Shown here: positions 45,546-53,718 of the stretch, piece by piece
Layout: each line of letters starts with the position of its first letter
How positions within the stretch are numbered: position 1 is the stretch's first letter
NCBI GenBank assembly: GCA_023409535.1
Contig: JAEYGZ010000027.1
Span: 496,001 to 560,000, forward strand
Direction: 5' to 3'
DNA: 64,000 nt
DNA from: Bacillota bacterium
GTDB lineage: Bacteria > Bacillota > Clostridia > Lachnospirales > Lachnospiraceae
Notes under the pieces: model-generated
Database searches by the model: none
What the model was told of the DNA's origin: nothing
What the model saw: only the letters and a program-made list of their open reading frames with translations
Made by a program: the position numbers and the translations under genes

Positions 45546-47306
45546 ATGATTAAGATTTTTAAATATTTGAAAGCGGCAGAATGGCTGCAGGCAATGGTCA
45601 GTTTGATATTCATTGTCGCTCAGGTCTGGCTGGACTTAAAGCTGCCGGATTATATGTCTGGGATTACAGCATTAACCCAAACCCCTGAAAGTAAAATATC
45701 AGATATCTGGCTGGCCGGAGGGAAAATGCTTTTATGTGCTTTGGGCAGTCTCCTATCGGCAGTGATTGTCGGTTTCTTTGCAGCAAGAATTGCGGCATCA
45801 TTTTCGCAGAGATTGCGCAGTTTGTTGTTTCATAAGGTTGCTACCTTTTCCATGGAAGAAATTAACCGGTTTTCTACCGCAAGCTTGATAACCCGCTCTA
45901 CAAATGATGTCACACAGGTACAGATGCTGATTACCTTAGGACTTCAAATGATGATTAAGGCACCGATTATGGCAGTGTGGGCTATGAGGAAAATTACAGG
46001 CAAAGGCCTCGAGTGGTCGATTGCAACGGGAGCTGCGGTCGTTATTCTAATGACGATGATTACTTTGATTATGGTCATGGTTATACCAAAATTCAAAAAG
46101 ATGCAGCCCTTGACAGATAATCTGAACCGTGTAACAAGGGAAAATCTTACCGGATTGCGTGTTGTCCGTGCATATAACGCAGAAAGGTATCAGGAAGAGA
46201 AATTTGAAGCTGCGAATGAGGAACTGACCGCAACCCATTTATACACAAATCGTGGTATGGCGGTTATGATGCCTATGATGTCGGCAATCATGAGCGGAAT
46301 GTCCCTGGCAATCTATTGGATTGGTGCATATCTGATTAACGGAGCAGAAGCAATAAAGCGCCTTTCTTTATTTTCTGATATGGTTGTATTCTCCTCCTAT
46401 TCGGTTCAGGTCATAATGTCATTCATGATGCTTGTAGTGATTTTTTTTATACTGCCAAGGGCTTCGGTTTCTGCGAAACGTATCAATGAAATATTGGGAA
46501 CGGAACCTACGATTGAGGATGGTCATAAAACCGATGGGATGGACGGGAAGAAAGGAGAAATACAATTTCAGCAAGTCAGCTTTAAATATCCGGGTGCCTC
46601 CGATTATGTACTTCAGAATATTAATTTTACAGCGAAGGAAGGGGAAACTGTTGCTTTCATTGGTTCTACCGGCAGCGGAAAGAGTACTCTGATTAATTTG
46701 GTCCCAAGATTTTATGATACCACCGAAGGTTCTATCCTCATAGACGGCATTAATGTGAAGGACTATGCACAAGAAGCATTACATAATAAAATCGGATATG
46801 TTCCTCAAAAGGCGGTTATGTTCCGGGGAACTGTGAGCAGTAATGTCGGCTATGGAGATAACGGGAATGCAGAACCGGATAGCAGGGATATTAAAACAGC
46901 TGTTAGAATTGCACAGGGAACTGAATTTGTGGAAAAAATGGATGGACAATATGATGCTGATATTGCACAAGGCGGTGCTAATGTTTCAGGAGGTCAAAAA
47001 CAGCGTCTTGCCATTGCACGCGCAGTTTGTCATAAGCCTGAAATTTATATCTTTGACGATAGCTTCTCCGCACTGGATTATAAGACAGATCGAATTCTTC
47101 GTTCAGTCCTCAAAAAAGAAACTGCAGGAGTGACCAGCCTGATTGTTGCCCAGCGCATTGGTACGGTAATGGATGCGGATCAGATCATTGTTTTAGAAGA
47201 AGGAAGAATGGTCGGAAAGGGCGGGCATAAGGAGTTGTTGAATACCTGTGAGGTTTACCGGGAAATAGCCATGTCACAATTAAGTGAGGAGGAACTGATA
47301 TCATGA
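45546..47306 (+). CDS. ABC exporter half-transporter with degenerate ATP site
   Basis: A 586-residue fused membrane-ATPase half transporter of the heterodimeric multidrug type (BmrC/EfrA-like). Six membrane segments to ~310, then the ATPase with Walker A GSTGSGKST, Q-loop VPQKAVMF, canonical signature VSGGQKQRLAIARA and Walker B IYIFDDSFSALD. The residue after the Walker B Asp is Asp rather than the catalytic Glu, the known mark of the non-catalytic site in asymmetric exporters. The stop overlaps the next ATG by 4 bp (ATGA). It may export drugs, lipids or plant phenolics released by deglycosylation. Confidence 0.92.
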   Translation: MIKIFKYLKAAEWLQAMVSLIFIVAQVWLDLKLPDYMSGITALTQTPESKISDIWLAGGKMLLCALGSLLSAVIVGFFAARIAASFSQRLRSLLFHKVATFSMEEINRFSTASLITRSTNDVTQVQMLITLGLQMMIKAPIMAVWAMRKITGKGLEWSIATGAAVVILMTMITLIMVMVIPKFKKMQPLTDNLNRVTRENLTGLRVVRAYNAERYQEEKFEAANEELTATHLYTNRGMAVMMPMMSAIMSGMSLAIYWIGAYLINGAEAIKRLSLFSDMVVFSSYSVQVIMSFMMLVVIFFILPRASVSAKRINEILGTEPTIEDGHKTDGMDGKKGEIQFQQVSFKYPGASDYVLQNINFTAKEGETVAFIGSTGSGKSTLINLVPRFYDTTEGSILIDGINVKDYAQEALHNKIGYVPQKAVMFRGTVSSNVGYGDNGNAEPDSRDIKTAVRIAQGTEFVEKMDGQYDADIAQGGANVSGGQKQRLAIARAVCHKPEIYIFDDSFSALDYKTDRILRSVLKKETAGVTSLIVAQRIGTVMDADQIIVLEEGRMVGKGGHKELLNTCEVYREIAMSQLSEEELIS

Positions 47307-49153
47307 GTGAACCTAACGTAAAGCACAATTCAGCAAAAGGCCCTATGGGAAAAGGACCAATGGGCGGCATGGCAGAAAAACCGAAGAACTTCAAAGCAAC
47401 TATGGTTAAGCTATTTGGATATTGCGGAAGCTATTTTGTGCCTGTCATAATTGCGTTGATTGCGGCGGCAGCAGGAACTGTTTTTCAAATCATAGGGCCC
47501 GACAAACTTAAGGAATTGACGAACGAGGTGATGAAGGGTCTTCCGGCACTGGTAAATGGTGTTCCGGCAGTTGGCAGCATCGATATGGATGAAGTTGCGG
47601 ATATAGCATGGCTATTGATCTGCTTCTATGCGGCTTCATTTTTATTAAATTTTCTTCAAAGTATTCTTATGGCTACCGTGACGCAGATCATTTCTAAAAA
47701 AATGAGAACAGATATTTCACAAAAGGTGAATCGGCTGCCACTGAAATATTTTGACTCCACCAGCTATGGAGATGTACTTAGCCGTGTTACCAATGATGTC
47801 GATACAATTGGCCAGACCTTGAATCAGAGTATAGGATCTTTAATTTCATCCGTTACCATGTTTGTGGGATCCCTTCTTATGATGTTTAACAACAATTGGA
47901 TTTTGGCACTCATCGGGGTTGGAGCCAGTTTGATTGGATTTGTATTAATGACTGTAATTATGATGAAGTCACAGAAATACTTTATGGCACAGCAAACGGA
48001 GTTGGGAAATATCAACGGTCATATTGAGGAAGTTTATACCGGTCATAATGTGGTAAAGGTCTATAACGGAAGTAAAGAAGCTAAGAATGTATTTGAGAAT
48101 ATTAATAATAACCTATATAAAAGTGCATGGAAATCTCAATTTTTATCAGGATTGATGATGCCGCTCATGGGATTTGTGGGTAATTTCGGATATGTTGCCG
48201 TATGCGTGGTTGGTGCGGCACTTGCTATGAATGGTGCCATTTCCTTTGGCGTAATCGTTGCATTCATGATGTACATACGGTTGTTTACCCAACCCCTGTC
48301 ACAAATTGCACAGTCTATGAATAACCTGCAGAGAACTGCTGCAGCCAGCGAACGTGTATTTGAATTCTTAGAGGAAAAAGAACTGGAAGATGAAACCGGA
48401 AAGAGGAAGGAGCTCAAGCAAGTGAAAGGTGAGGTCGAATTTAAAAACGTGAAATTCGGATACTCACCGGAGAAGCCGGTAATTCGCAATTTCTGGGCAA
48501 AGATCAAAGCCGGGCAGAAGATAGCTATCGTTGGTCCTACCGGTGCAGGAAAAAGCACGATAGTAAATTTGCTCATGAGATTCTATGATTTAGATGGAGG
48601 GGAAATCAGCATCGATGGGATTCCGATTCATCAGGTACCGAGGGAAAACGTACATGAACAGTTCAGTATGGTCCTGCAGGATACCTGGCTATTTGAAGGA
48701 ACAATTAAGGAAAATATTATTTACAGTAAACCAGGCGTTACTGATGAGGAAGTGAAGGCAGCCTGTAAATCTGTGGGATTACATCATTTTATTAAGACCT
48801 TGCCGGAGGGATATGATACCATATTGAACGATAAGGCAAGTTTATCTGAGGGACAGAAGCAGCTGATTACAATAGCAAGAGCAATGATCCAAGATGCTCC
48901 GCTGCTGATTCTGGATGAAGCGACAAGTGCGGTGGATACCCGTACGGAACATATTGTACAGGCAGCTATGGATCAATTGACCGTTGGAAGAACCTCTTTT
49001 GTGATAGCACACCGTTTATCTACCATTAAAAATGCTGACCTTATCCTGGTAATGAAGGATGGTGATATTATAGAAAGCGGGAACCATAAGGAATTACTTG
49101 CCGTCGGCGGCTTTTATGCCGAGTTGTATAACAGTCAGTTTGAAGTGGCGTAA
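47303..49153 (+). CDS. ABC exporter half-transporter, catalytic partner
   Basis: A 616-residue partner of the preceding protein (BmrD/EfrB-like). A Gly/Met/Lys-rich leader (GPMGKGPMGGMAEKP), six membrane segments with a large extracellular loop near residues 65-100, and an ATPase with Walker A GPTGAGKST, Q-loop VLQDTWLFEG, a non-standard signature LSEGQKQ and a complete Walker B plus Glu (LLILDEATSAVD). Degenerate Walker B in one subunit and degenerate signature in the other complement each other, so the pair forms one active and one inactive ATP site. Confidence 0.93.
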   Translation: MSEPNVKHNSAKGPMGKGPMGGMAEKPKNFKATMVKLFGYCGSYFVPVIIALIAAAAGTVFQIIGPDKLKELTNEVMKGLPALVNGVPAVGSIDMDEVADIAWLLICFYAASFLLNFLQSILMATVTQIISKKMRTDISQKVNRLPLKYFDSTSYGDVLSRVTNDVDTIGQTLNQSIGSLISSVTMFVGSLLMMFNNNWILALIGVGASLIGFVLMTVIMMKSQKYFMAQQTELGNINGHIEEVYTGHNVVKVYNGSKEAKNVFENINNNLYKSAWKSQFLSGLMMPLMGFVGNFGYVAVCVVGAALAMNGAISFGVIVAFMMYIRLFTQPLSQIAQSMNNLQRTAAASERVFEFLEEKELEDETGKRKELKQVKGEVEFKNVKFGYSPEKPVIRNFWAKIKAGQKIAIVGPTGAGKSTIVNLLMRFYDLDGGEISIDGIPIHQVPRENVHEQFSMVLQDTWLFEGTIKENIIYSKPGVTDEEVKAACKSVGLHHFIKTLPEGYDTILNDKASLSEGQKQLITIARAMIQDAPLLILDEATSAVDTRTEHIVQAAMDQLTVGRTSFVIAHRLSTIKNADLILVMKDGDIIESGNHKELLAVGGFYAELYNSQFEVA

Positions 49154-49241
49154 GGAGCAATTTCTTATATAACAATTCCATATCATAAGACGGCAGGAAT
49201 TATGGTATGGATACAGGATTGGGGTTATACCGTATAATTTA

Positions 49242-49288
49242 CTTGATAATTTATATAAATAATTTATAATATAAAATAAATTATCAAG
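49242..49288 (+). promoter_or_regulatory. LacI-gene promoter inside an AT-rich inverted repeat
   Basis: TTGATA at 49243 and TATAAT at 49265 are 16 bp apart, a good sigma-A promoter. CTTGATAATTTAT (49242-49254) and ATAAATTATCAAG (49276-49288) are perfect inverted arms that bracket it, and 49250-49269 is the reverse complement of sequence upstream of the gene at 50544 (50434-50453). Autoregulation by the LacI protein is likely. Confidence 0.6.
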
Positions 49289-49305
49289 GAATGGGAGTTG
49301 AGTAA

Positions 49306-50316
49306 TTGAAGGCTGGAATAAGACAGATTTGTGAAATCACAGGCTTTTCTGCAGCTACGGTTTCCAATGCATTGAATAAAAAGAGGGGAGTTAACCAGAA
49401 AACCTCGGATGAAATATTACGGGTTGCCAGGGAAATCGGTTACTTGGATAGCAGTTCCATTTCCAAGATAAAGCTGGTAATCTATAAAAAGAATGGATTA
49501 ATCATTGATGATACACCGTTCTTTACCTTACTGATCAGCGGTATTGAACAGGAATGCAGGGAAGCCGGATATGAGATGGCGATTGGAAATCTGGATGCCA
49601 GACATCCGGAGTATGCTGAGCAGGCCAGGCAAATAATTAATGAACCAGGTACGGCAATTATCCTTCTGGGTACGGAGTTATCGGCCGAGGAGCTTAGTCC
49701 TTACAAAAAAGCGCAGTGTCCTATACTATTGTTGGATTACTGGAGCTTTGATATGGATTTTAGCGGTGTAATGATCAACAATGCCGACTCTGCCAGAATG
49801 GCAGTTAATTATCTTTATGCAAAGGGGCACAGGAGGATAGGTTATTTGATGGGTAAATTCCGAATTCTTGGTTTTCGGCAGAGACAATCAGGCTATCGGT
49901 CCGCACTGCAGGAGAATGGGCTTGAATATCAGGAGGAATTAACCTATGAGCTTGATACGACTATGAACGGAGCCTATCACGATATGCTTGCACATCTGGA
50001 GAAGGAACCGACGCTTCCCACCGCTTTCTTTGCAGATAATGATATGATAGCATTAGGTGCAATGAAGGCTTTGCAGGAGAAGGGATACCGTATACCGGAG
50101 GATATCTCTGTAATCGGCTTTGATGATCTGCCCTTTTGTGAAATATCTTCTCCCCAGCTTACCAGCCTGCGTGTTCCAAAGCAGGAAATGGGACGTCTTG
50201 CAGTCAGAAAAATAATTGATATCATCAAAGGGAATGATGATATCCGCGTAAAAATACAGGTTTGTACGGAATTTATCGAAAGAAAGAGTGTCAAAGCTCT
50301 TGCAGGCAATTTATAA
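49306..50316 (+). CDS. LacI family transcriptional regulator
   Basis: A 336-residue repressor starting at TTG. The N-terminal helix-turn-helix and hinge are clear (QICEITGFSAATVSNALNKK, then TSDEILRVAREIGYL), followed by the periplasmic-binding-protein-like effector domain (GIEQECREAGYEMAIGNLDA; YLYAKGHRRIGYLMGKF; VIGFDDLPFCEISSPQLTSL). It lies immediately upstream of, and in the same direction as, the isomerase-transketolase-kinase operon, separated by a strong terminator, and most likely represses it until the pentose or its derivative is present. Confidence 0.93.
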   Translation: MKAGIRQICEITGFSAATVSNALNKKRGVNQKTSDEILRVAREIGYLDSSSISKIKLVIYKKNGLIIDDTPFFTLLISGIEQECREAGYEMAIGNLDARHPEYAEQARQIINEPGTAIILLGTELSAEELSPYKKAQCPILLLDYWSFDMDFSGVMINNADSARMAVNYLYAKGHRRIGYLMGKFRILGFRQRQSGYRSALQENGLEYQEELTYELDTTMNGAYHDMLAHLEKEPTLPTAFFADNDMIALGAMKALQEKGYRIPEDISVIGFDDLPFCEISSPQLTSLRVPKQEMGRLAVRKIIDIIKGNDDIRVKIQVCTEFIERKSVKALAGNL

Positions 50317-50336
50317 AGCTTCTAAAATAATGATAT

Positions 50337-50396
50337 AAAAACTAGAGGAAGGACCGGATATCAATGTGCTGATATGCGGTCCTTTCTCTAGTTTTA
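50337..50396 (+). terminator. Strong intrinsic terminator after the LacI gene
   Basis: A long stem: AAACTAGAG and AAGGACCG with GATATCA on the left pair with TGATATGCGGTCCTT and CTCTAGTTT on the right (one small mismatch), followed by TATTTCTTT. It separates the regulator from the operon it should control. Confidence 0.85.
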
Positions 50397-50465
50397 TTTC
50401 TTTCTGCAAAATAACGCACATATAAAATTTCATATAAATTATTTATATAAATACAGTAAAATGAC

Positions 50466-50515
50466 TTGAAAAGTAACATAAAAAGTTTATAATAATATAT
50501 ATAAAATTTTATATA
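50466..50515 (+). promoter_or_regulatory. Promoter and palindromic operator of the pentose operon
   Basis: TTGAAA at 50466 and TATAAT at 50488 are spaced by 16 bp. An 18-bp perfect palindrome, TATATAAAATTTTATATA, lies at 50498-50515 across the expected transcription start, a classical place for LacI-type repression. A further copy of the AT-rich motif seen before the LacI gene lies at 50434-50453. Confidence 0.6.
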
Positions 50516-50543
50516 AAATTTTTATATAACAGGAGGTATAGGA

Positions 50544-51944
50544 ATGAAACAGGTGAAAATCGGATTTGCTCCGACCAGAAGAAGTATTTTCAGCGCACCG
50601 GATGCAATAAAGTATGCTGATTTAACACGAGATATGTTAAAAAAATTGGGAGTTGACTTTGTGGATATCACGGATATCAATAAAGAGGGCTTGCTTTATG
50701 ATGATAAGGACAGAGAAAGGGTAGCCGACAAATTTAGAAAGGAAAAGATTAGCGGCCTGTTTGTTCCCCATTGTAACTTTGGTACGGAGTATGTGGTAGC
50801 AAGACTTGCCAAGGAATTGAATGTTCCGGTCTTATTGTGGGGACCCAGGGATGAACGCCCGGATGAGAATGGGATACGATTAAGGGACAGTCAATGCGGT
50901 TTGTTTGCAACAGGTAAGGTATTAAGGAGATTTGGTGTGCCTTTTTCCTATATGACGAATTGCAGATTGGAGGATCAGGAATTTAGAAGAGGTATCTTCG
51001 ATTTTCTTGCTGTCTGCAATGTAGTGAAAACGTTCCATAATACAAGGATTCTTCAGATTGCTCCAAGACCCTTTGATTTTTGGTCAACTATGTGCAATGA
51101 AGGAGAGCTGTTGGAACGGTTCAATATTCAGCTGTCACCCATCCCGATGCCGGAGCTCACAGAGGCTGTGAAGCTTGCAAAGGAAGAACAAAAGGAAGTT
51201 CTTTCTGTGATTGAGTATTGCAGAAAGCATATGAATATCAGGATTAAGGATAATGAACTGGAAACCGTTGCGGCATTAAAGGTGGCTATGAAGAATCTGG
51301 CGAAGCACTACGGCTGCAATGCCATAGCAATACAATGCTGGAATGCACTCCAGGGTGAATTGGGTATCATGCCCTGTGCAGCAAATTCCTTATTAAATGA
51401 AGAAGGGATTCCGGTAGTATGTGAGACGGATATCCATGGGGCAATCACCGCTTTGCTGGTGGAAGCGGCAGCGCTTGACGATACCAGAAGCTTCTTTGCA
51501 GACTGGACGGTTCGCCATCCGGATGAGGAAAACGGTGAGCTTTTGCAGCATTGTGGTCCGTGGCCAATCTCCGTGGCAAAGGAAAAGCCAACCATCGGGT
51601 ATCCTCTGGCCTTCGAGCATCCGGGGGCTGTGGAAGCTGAAGCTAAGCATGGCAGGATGACCCTTTGCCGTTTTGATGGAGATAATGGGGAATATTCCAT
51701 GCTGCTTGGCAATGCTGAAGGGATCGAAGGACCTTATACGAAGGGAACTTATGTATGGGTTAAGGTAGCGAATCTGAAACGATTAGAAGATAAACTGGTA
51801 TGTGGGCCTTATATTCATCATTGTGTAGGGATACATAAGGATGTTGTACCTGTTCTGTATGAAGCCTGTAAATATATTGGAGTAAAACCGGATTTATATG
51901 ATCCGGTCGAGGAAGAGGTTAAGGCTTATATCAGAGGGGAATGA
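50544..51944 (+). CDS. L-fucose isomerase-family sugar isomerase (candidate D-apiose isomerase)
   Basis: A 466-residue protein of the L-fucose/L-arabinose isomerase-like family (COG2407), which interconverts aldoses and ketoses. The N-terminal domain (KIGFAPTRRSIFSAPDA; VPHCNFGTEYVVARLAKEL) and the C-terminal part with CNAIAIQCWNALQ, CAANSLLNEEGIPVVCETD and HCGPW fit this fold, with Glu and Asp in VCETDIHG as candidate metal ligands. First gene of a four-gene operon with split transketolase and FGGY kinase. That set (isomerase, kinase, two-subunit transketolase) matches the known non-oxidative D-apiose route; arabinose or fucose catabolism would need an aldolase or epimerase, which is absent. 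Substrate is inferred from context. Confidence 0.78.
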   Translation: MKQVKIGFAPTRRSIFSAPDAIKYADLTRDMLKKLGVDFVDITDINKEGLLYDDKDRERVADKFRKEKISGLFVPHCNFGTEYVVARLAKELNVPVLLWGPRDERPDENGIRLRDSQCGLFATGKVLRRFGVPFSYMTNCRLEDQEFRRGIFDFLAVCNVVKTFHNTRILQIAPRPFDFWSTMCNEGELLERFNIQLSPIPMPELTEAVKLAKEEQKEVLSVIEYCRKHMNIRIKDNELETVAALKVAMKNLAKHYGCNAIAIQCWNALQGELGIMPCAANSLLNEEGIPVVCETDIHGAITALLVEAAALDDTRSFFADWTVRHPDEENGELLQHCGPWPISVAKEKPTIGYPLAFEHPGAVEAEAKHGRMTLCRFDGDNGEYSMLLGNAEGIEGPYTKGTYVWVKVANLKRLEDKLVCGPYIHHCVGIHKDVVPVLYEACKYIGVKPDLYDPVEEEVKAYIRGE

Positions 51945-51959
51945 GTTGGGAGGAAGCGT

Positions 51960-52784
51960 ATGATTAACTTAAAAGCAAAGTCTTTTGAACTTAGAAGAGA
52001 TGTGCTCGACATAATATACAGAGCAAAAACCGGACATATCGGCGGGGACTTTTCAGTAATGGATATCCTTGTGGCGCTTTACTACTGTCAGATGCACGTT
52101 GCTCCGGAATTGACAGATACCCCGGAGCGTGATTATTTCATTCTCAGTAAGGGGCATTCCGTGGAAGCGCTATATGCGGTACTGGCTGACCGTGGCTTCT
52201 TTCCAAAGGAGGATTTGCTGGCATATTCCGGATTTAACACAAAATATATCGGTCACCCGAATAATAAAGTCAACGGTATAGAAATGAATTCCGGTTCTCT
52301 GGGACATGGACTTTCCGTCTGTGTCGGTATGGCTCTTGGTGTAAGAAAGAGAGGACTGCAAAATCGGGTTTATACGGTGCTGGGTGACGGTGAGCTTGCC
52401 GAGGGCTCTGTCTGGGAAGGTGCCATGGCAGCAGGACATTACAGGCTGGATAATCTATGCGCCGTGGTTGACCGCAACCGGCTTCAGATCTCGGGAGGAA
52501 CGGAAGATGTGATGTCTCAGGACAGTCAGGACTCCAGATGGGCAAGCTTTGGCTGGCATGTGACTCATGCGGTGGGGAATGATATCCATTCCCTGAATCA
52601 GGCCTTTGAAGAAGCAAGGACGATGAAAAACAAACCCACAGTGATTATTGCTGATACGATAAAGGGATATGGTGTTTCCTTCATGGAGAATAATGCTGCA
52701 TGGCACCATAAAGTACCGACAGAACAGGAATATGAAGCGGCTTGTGAGGAATTGGAGCAAAGGAGGCTTAAAGTATATGAATAA
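51960..52784 (+). CDS. Transketolase, N-terminal subunit (candidate apulose-4-phosphate transketolase A)
   Basis: A 274-residue thiamine-diphosphate-binding half of a split transketolase. The ThDP motif begins GDGELAEGSVWEGAM and ends in VVDRN about 30 residues later; GHIGGDFSVMDIL near residue 24 and SLGHGLSVCVGMALG near 110 are family signatures. GGGAGGA precedes the ATG, 15 bp after the isomerase stop. Split enzymes of this size occur both as general transketolases and as the apulose-4-phosphate transketolase of D-apiose catabolism; the operon partners favour the latter. Confidence 0.88.
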   Translation: MINLKAKSFELRRDVLDIIYRAKTGHIGGDFSVMDILVALYYCQMHVAPELTDTPERDYFILSKGHSVEALYAVLADRGFFPKEDLLAYSGFNTKYIGHPNNKVNGIEMNSGSLGHGLSVCVGMALGVRKRGLQNRVYTVLGDGELAEGSVWEGAMAAGHYRLDNLCAVVDRNRLQISGGTEDVMSQDSQDSRWASFGWHVTHAVGNDIHSLNQAFEEARTMKNKPTVIIADTIKGYGVSFMENNAAWHHKVPTEQEYEAACEELEQRRLKVYE

Positions 52785-53718
52785 TATTCCAAATCGTCAG
52801 GCAATCTGCAATGTGTTGGTGGAAAAAGCCGGCACGGATAAAGATATTATTGTATTATGCAGTGATTCCAGAGGCTCCGCATCTCTGACGGATTTTGCCA
52901 AGGCACATCCTGAGCAGTTTATTGAGGTCGGAATTGCAGAACAGAATCTGGTGAGTATCGCCGCAGGACTTGCGAAGACAGGCAAGAAGGTCTTTGCTGC
53001 TTCCCCGGCCTGCTTTCTTTCCACGAGAAGCATGGAGCAGGCTAAGGTTGATGTTGCTTATTCCGATACCAATGTAACCTTAATTGGAATCAGCGGCGGA
53101 ATCAGCTATGGATCCCTGGGAATGACCCATCATTCCAATCAGGATATCGCCAGTATGGGTTCCATACCGAATATGCGGGTTTATCTTCCCAGTGACCGGC
53201 ACCAGACCAAATGTCTGCTGGAAGCTTTACTGGAGGATAAAAAACCGGCTTATGTGAGGGTAGGACGTAATCCGGTGGAGGATATTTATACGGAAGGTGA
53301 GGTTCCCTTTGCCTTTAATAAGGCAACCGTACTAAGTGAAGGGGAAGATATTGCAATTATTGCTTGCGGCGAAATGGTGAGGCCGGCAATGCTTGCAGCC
53401 AGGAAACTCAGGGAACAGGGAATTCAGGCCGCAGTCCTTGATATGTACTGTGTGAAGCCCATAGATAAGGAGTCTGTGATAAAGGCAGCCGGCAGGGCAA
53501 AAGCTGTTATTACGGTAGAGGAGCATTCCTGCCTGGGCGGACTGGGAGCTATGGTATGCCAGATTGTTGCCGGCGAATGCCCCAGAAAGGTGGTAAACCT
53601 TGCATTACCGGATGCACCTGCCGTATCCGGCAAATCCCAGGAGGTCTTTGATTATTACGGACTGAATACCGAAGGTATCATAAAAACAGCAATGGAGTTG
53701 GTGAAGGATGTCAGATAG
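52777..53718 (+). CDS. Transketolase, C-terminal subunit (candidate apulose-4-phosphate transketolase B)
   Basis: A 313-residue partner containing the pyrimidine-binding and C-terminal transketolase domains. The conserved catalytic Glu is in VGIAEQNLVSIAAGLA, and GSLGMTHHSNQDIASMGSIP and YVRVGRNPVED are typical. AAAGGAGG sits seven bases before the ATG at 52777; a longer open frame from 52669 only overlaps the A subunit. It overlaps the A gene by 8 bp and the kinase gene by 11 bp, so subunit stoichiometry is set by coupling. The A/B complex would transfer a two-carbon unit to glyceraldehyde 3-phosphate. Confidence 0.9.
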   Translation: MNNIPNRQAICNVLVEKAGTDKDIIVLCSDSRGSASLTDFAKAHPEQFIEVGIAEQNLVSIAAGLAKTGKKVFAASPACFLSTRSMEQAKVDVAYSDTNVTLIGISGGISYGSLGMTHHSNQDIASMGSIPNMRVYLPSDRHQTKCLLEALLEDKKPAYVRVGRNPVEDIYTEGEVPFAFNKATVLSEGEDIAIIACGEMVRPAMLAARKLREQGIQAAVLDMYCVKPIDKESVIKAAGRAKAVITVEEHSCLGGLGAMVCQIVAGECPRKVVNLALPDAPAVSGKSQEVFDYYGLNTEGIIKTAMELVKDVR

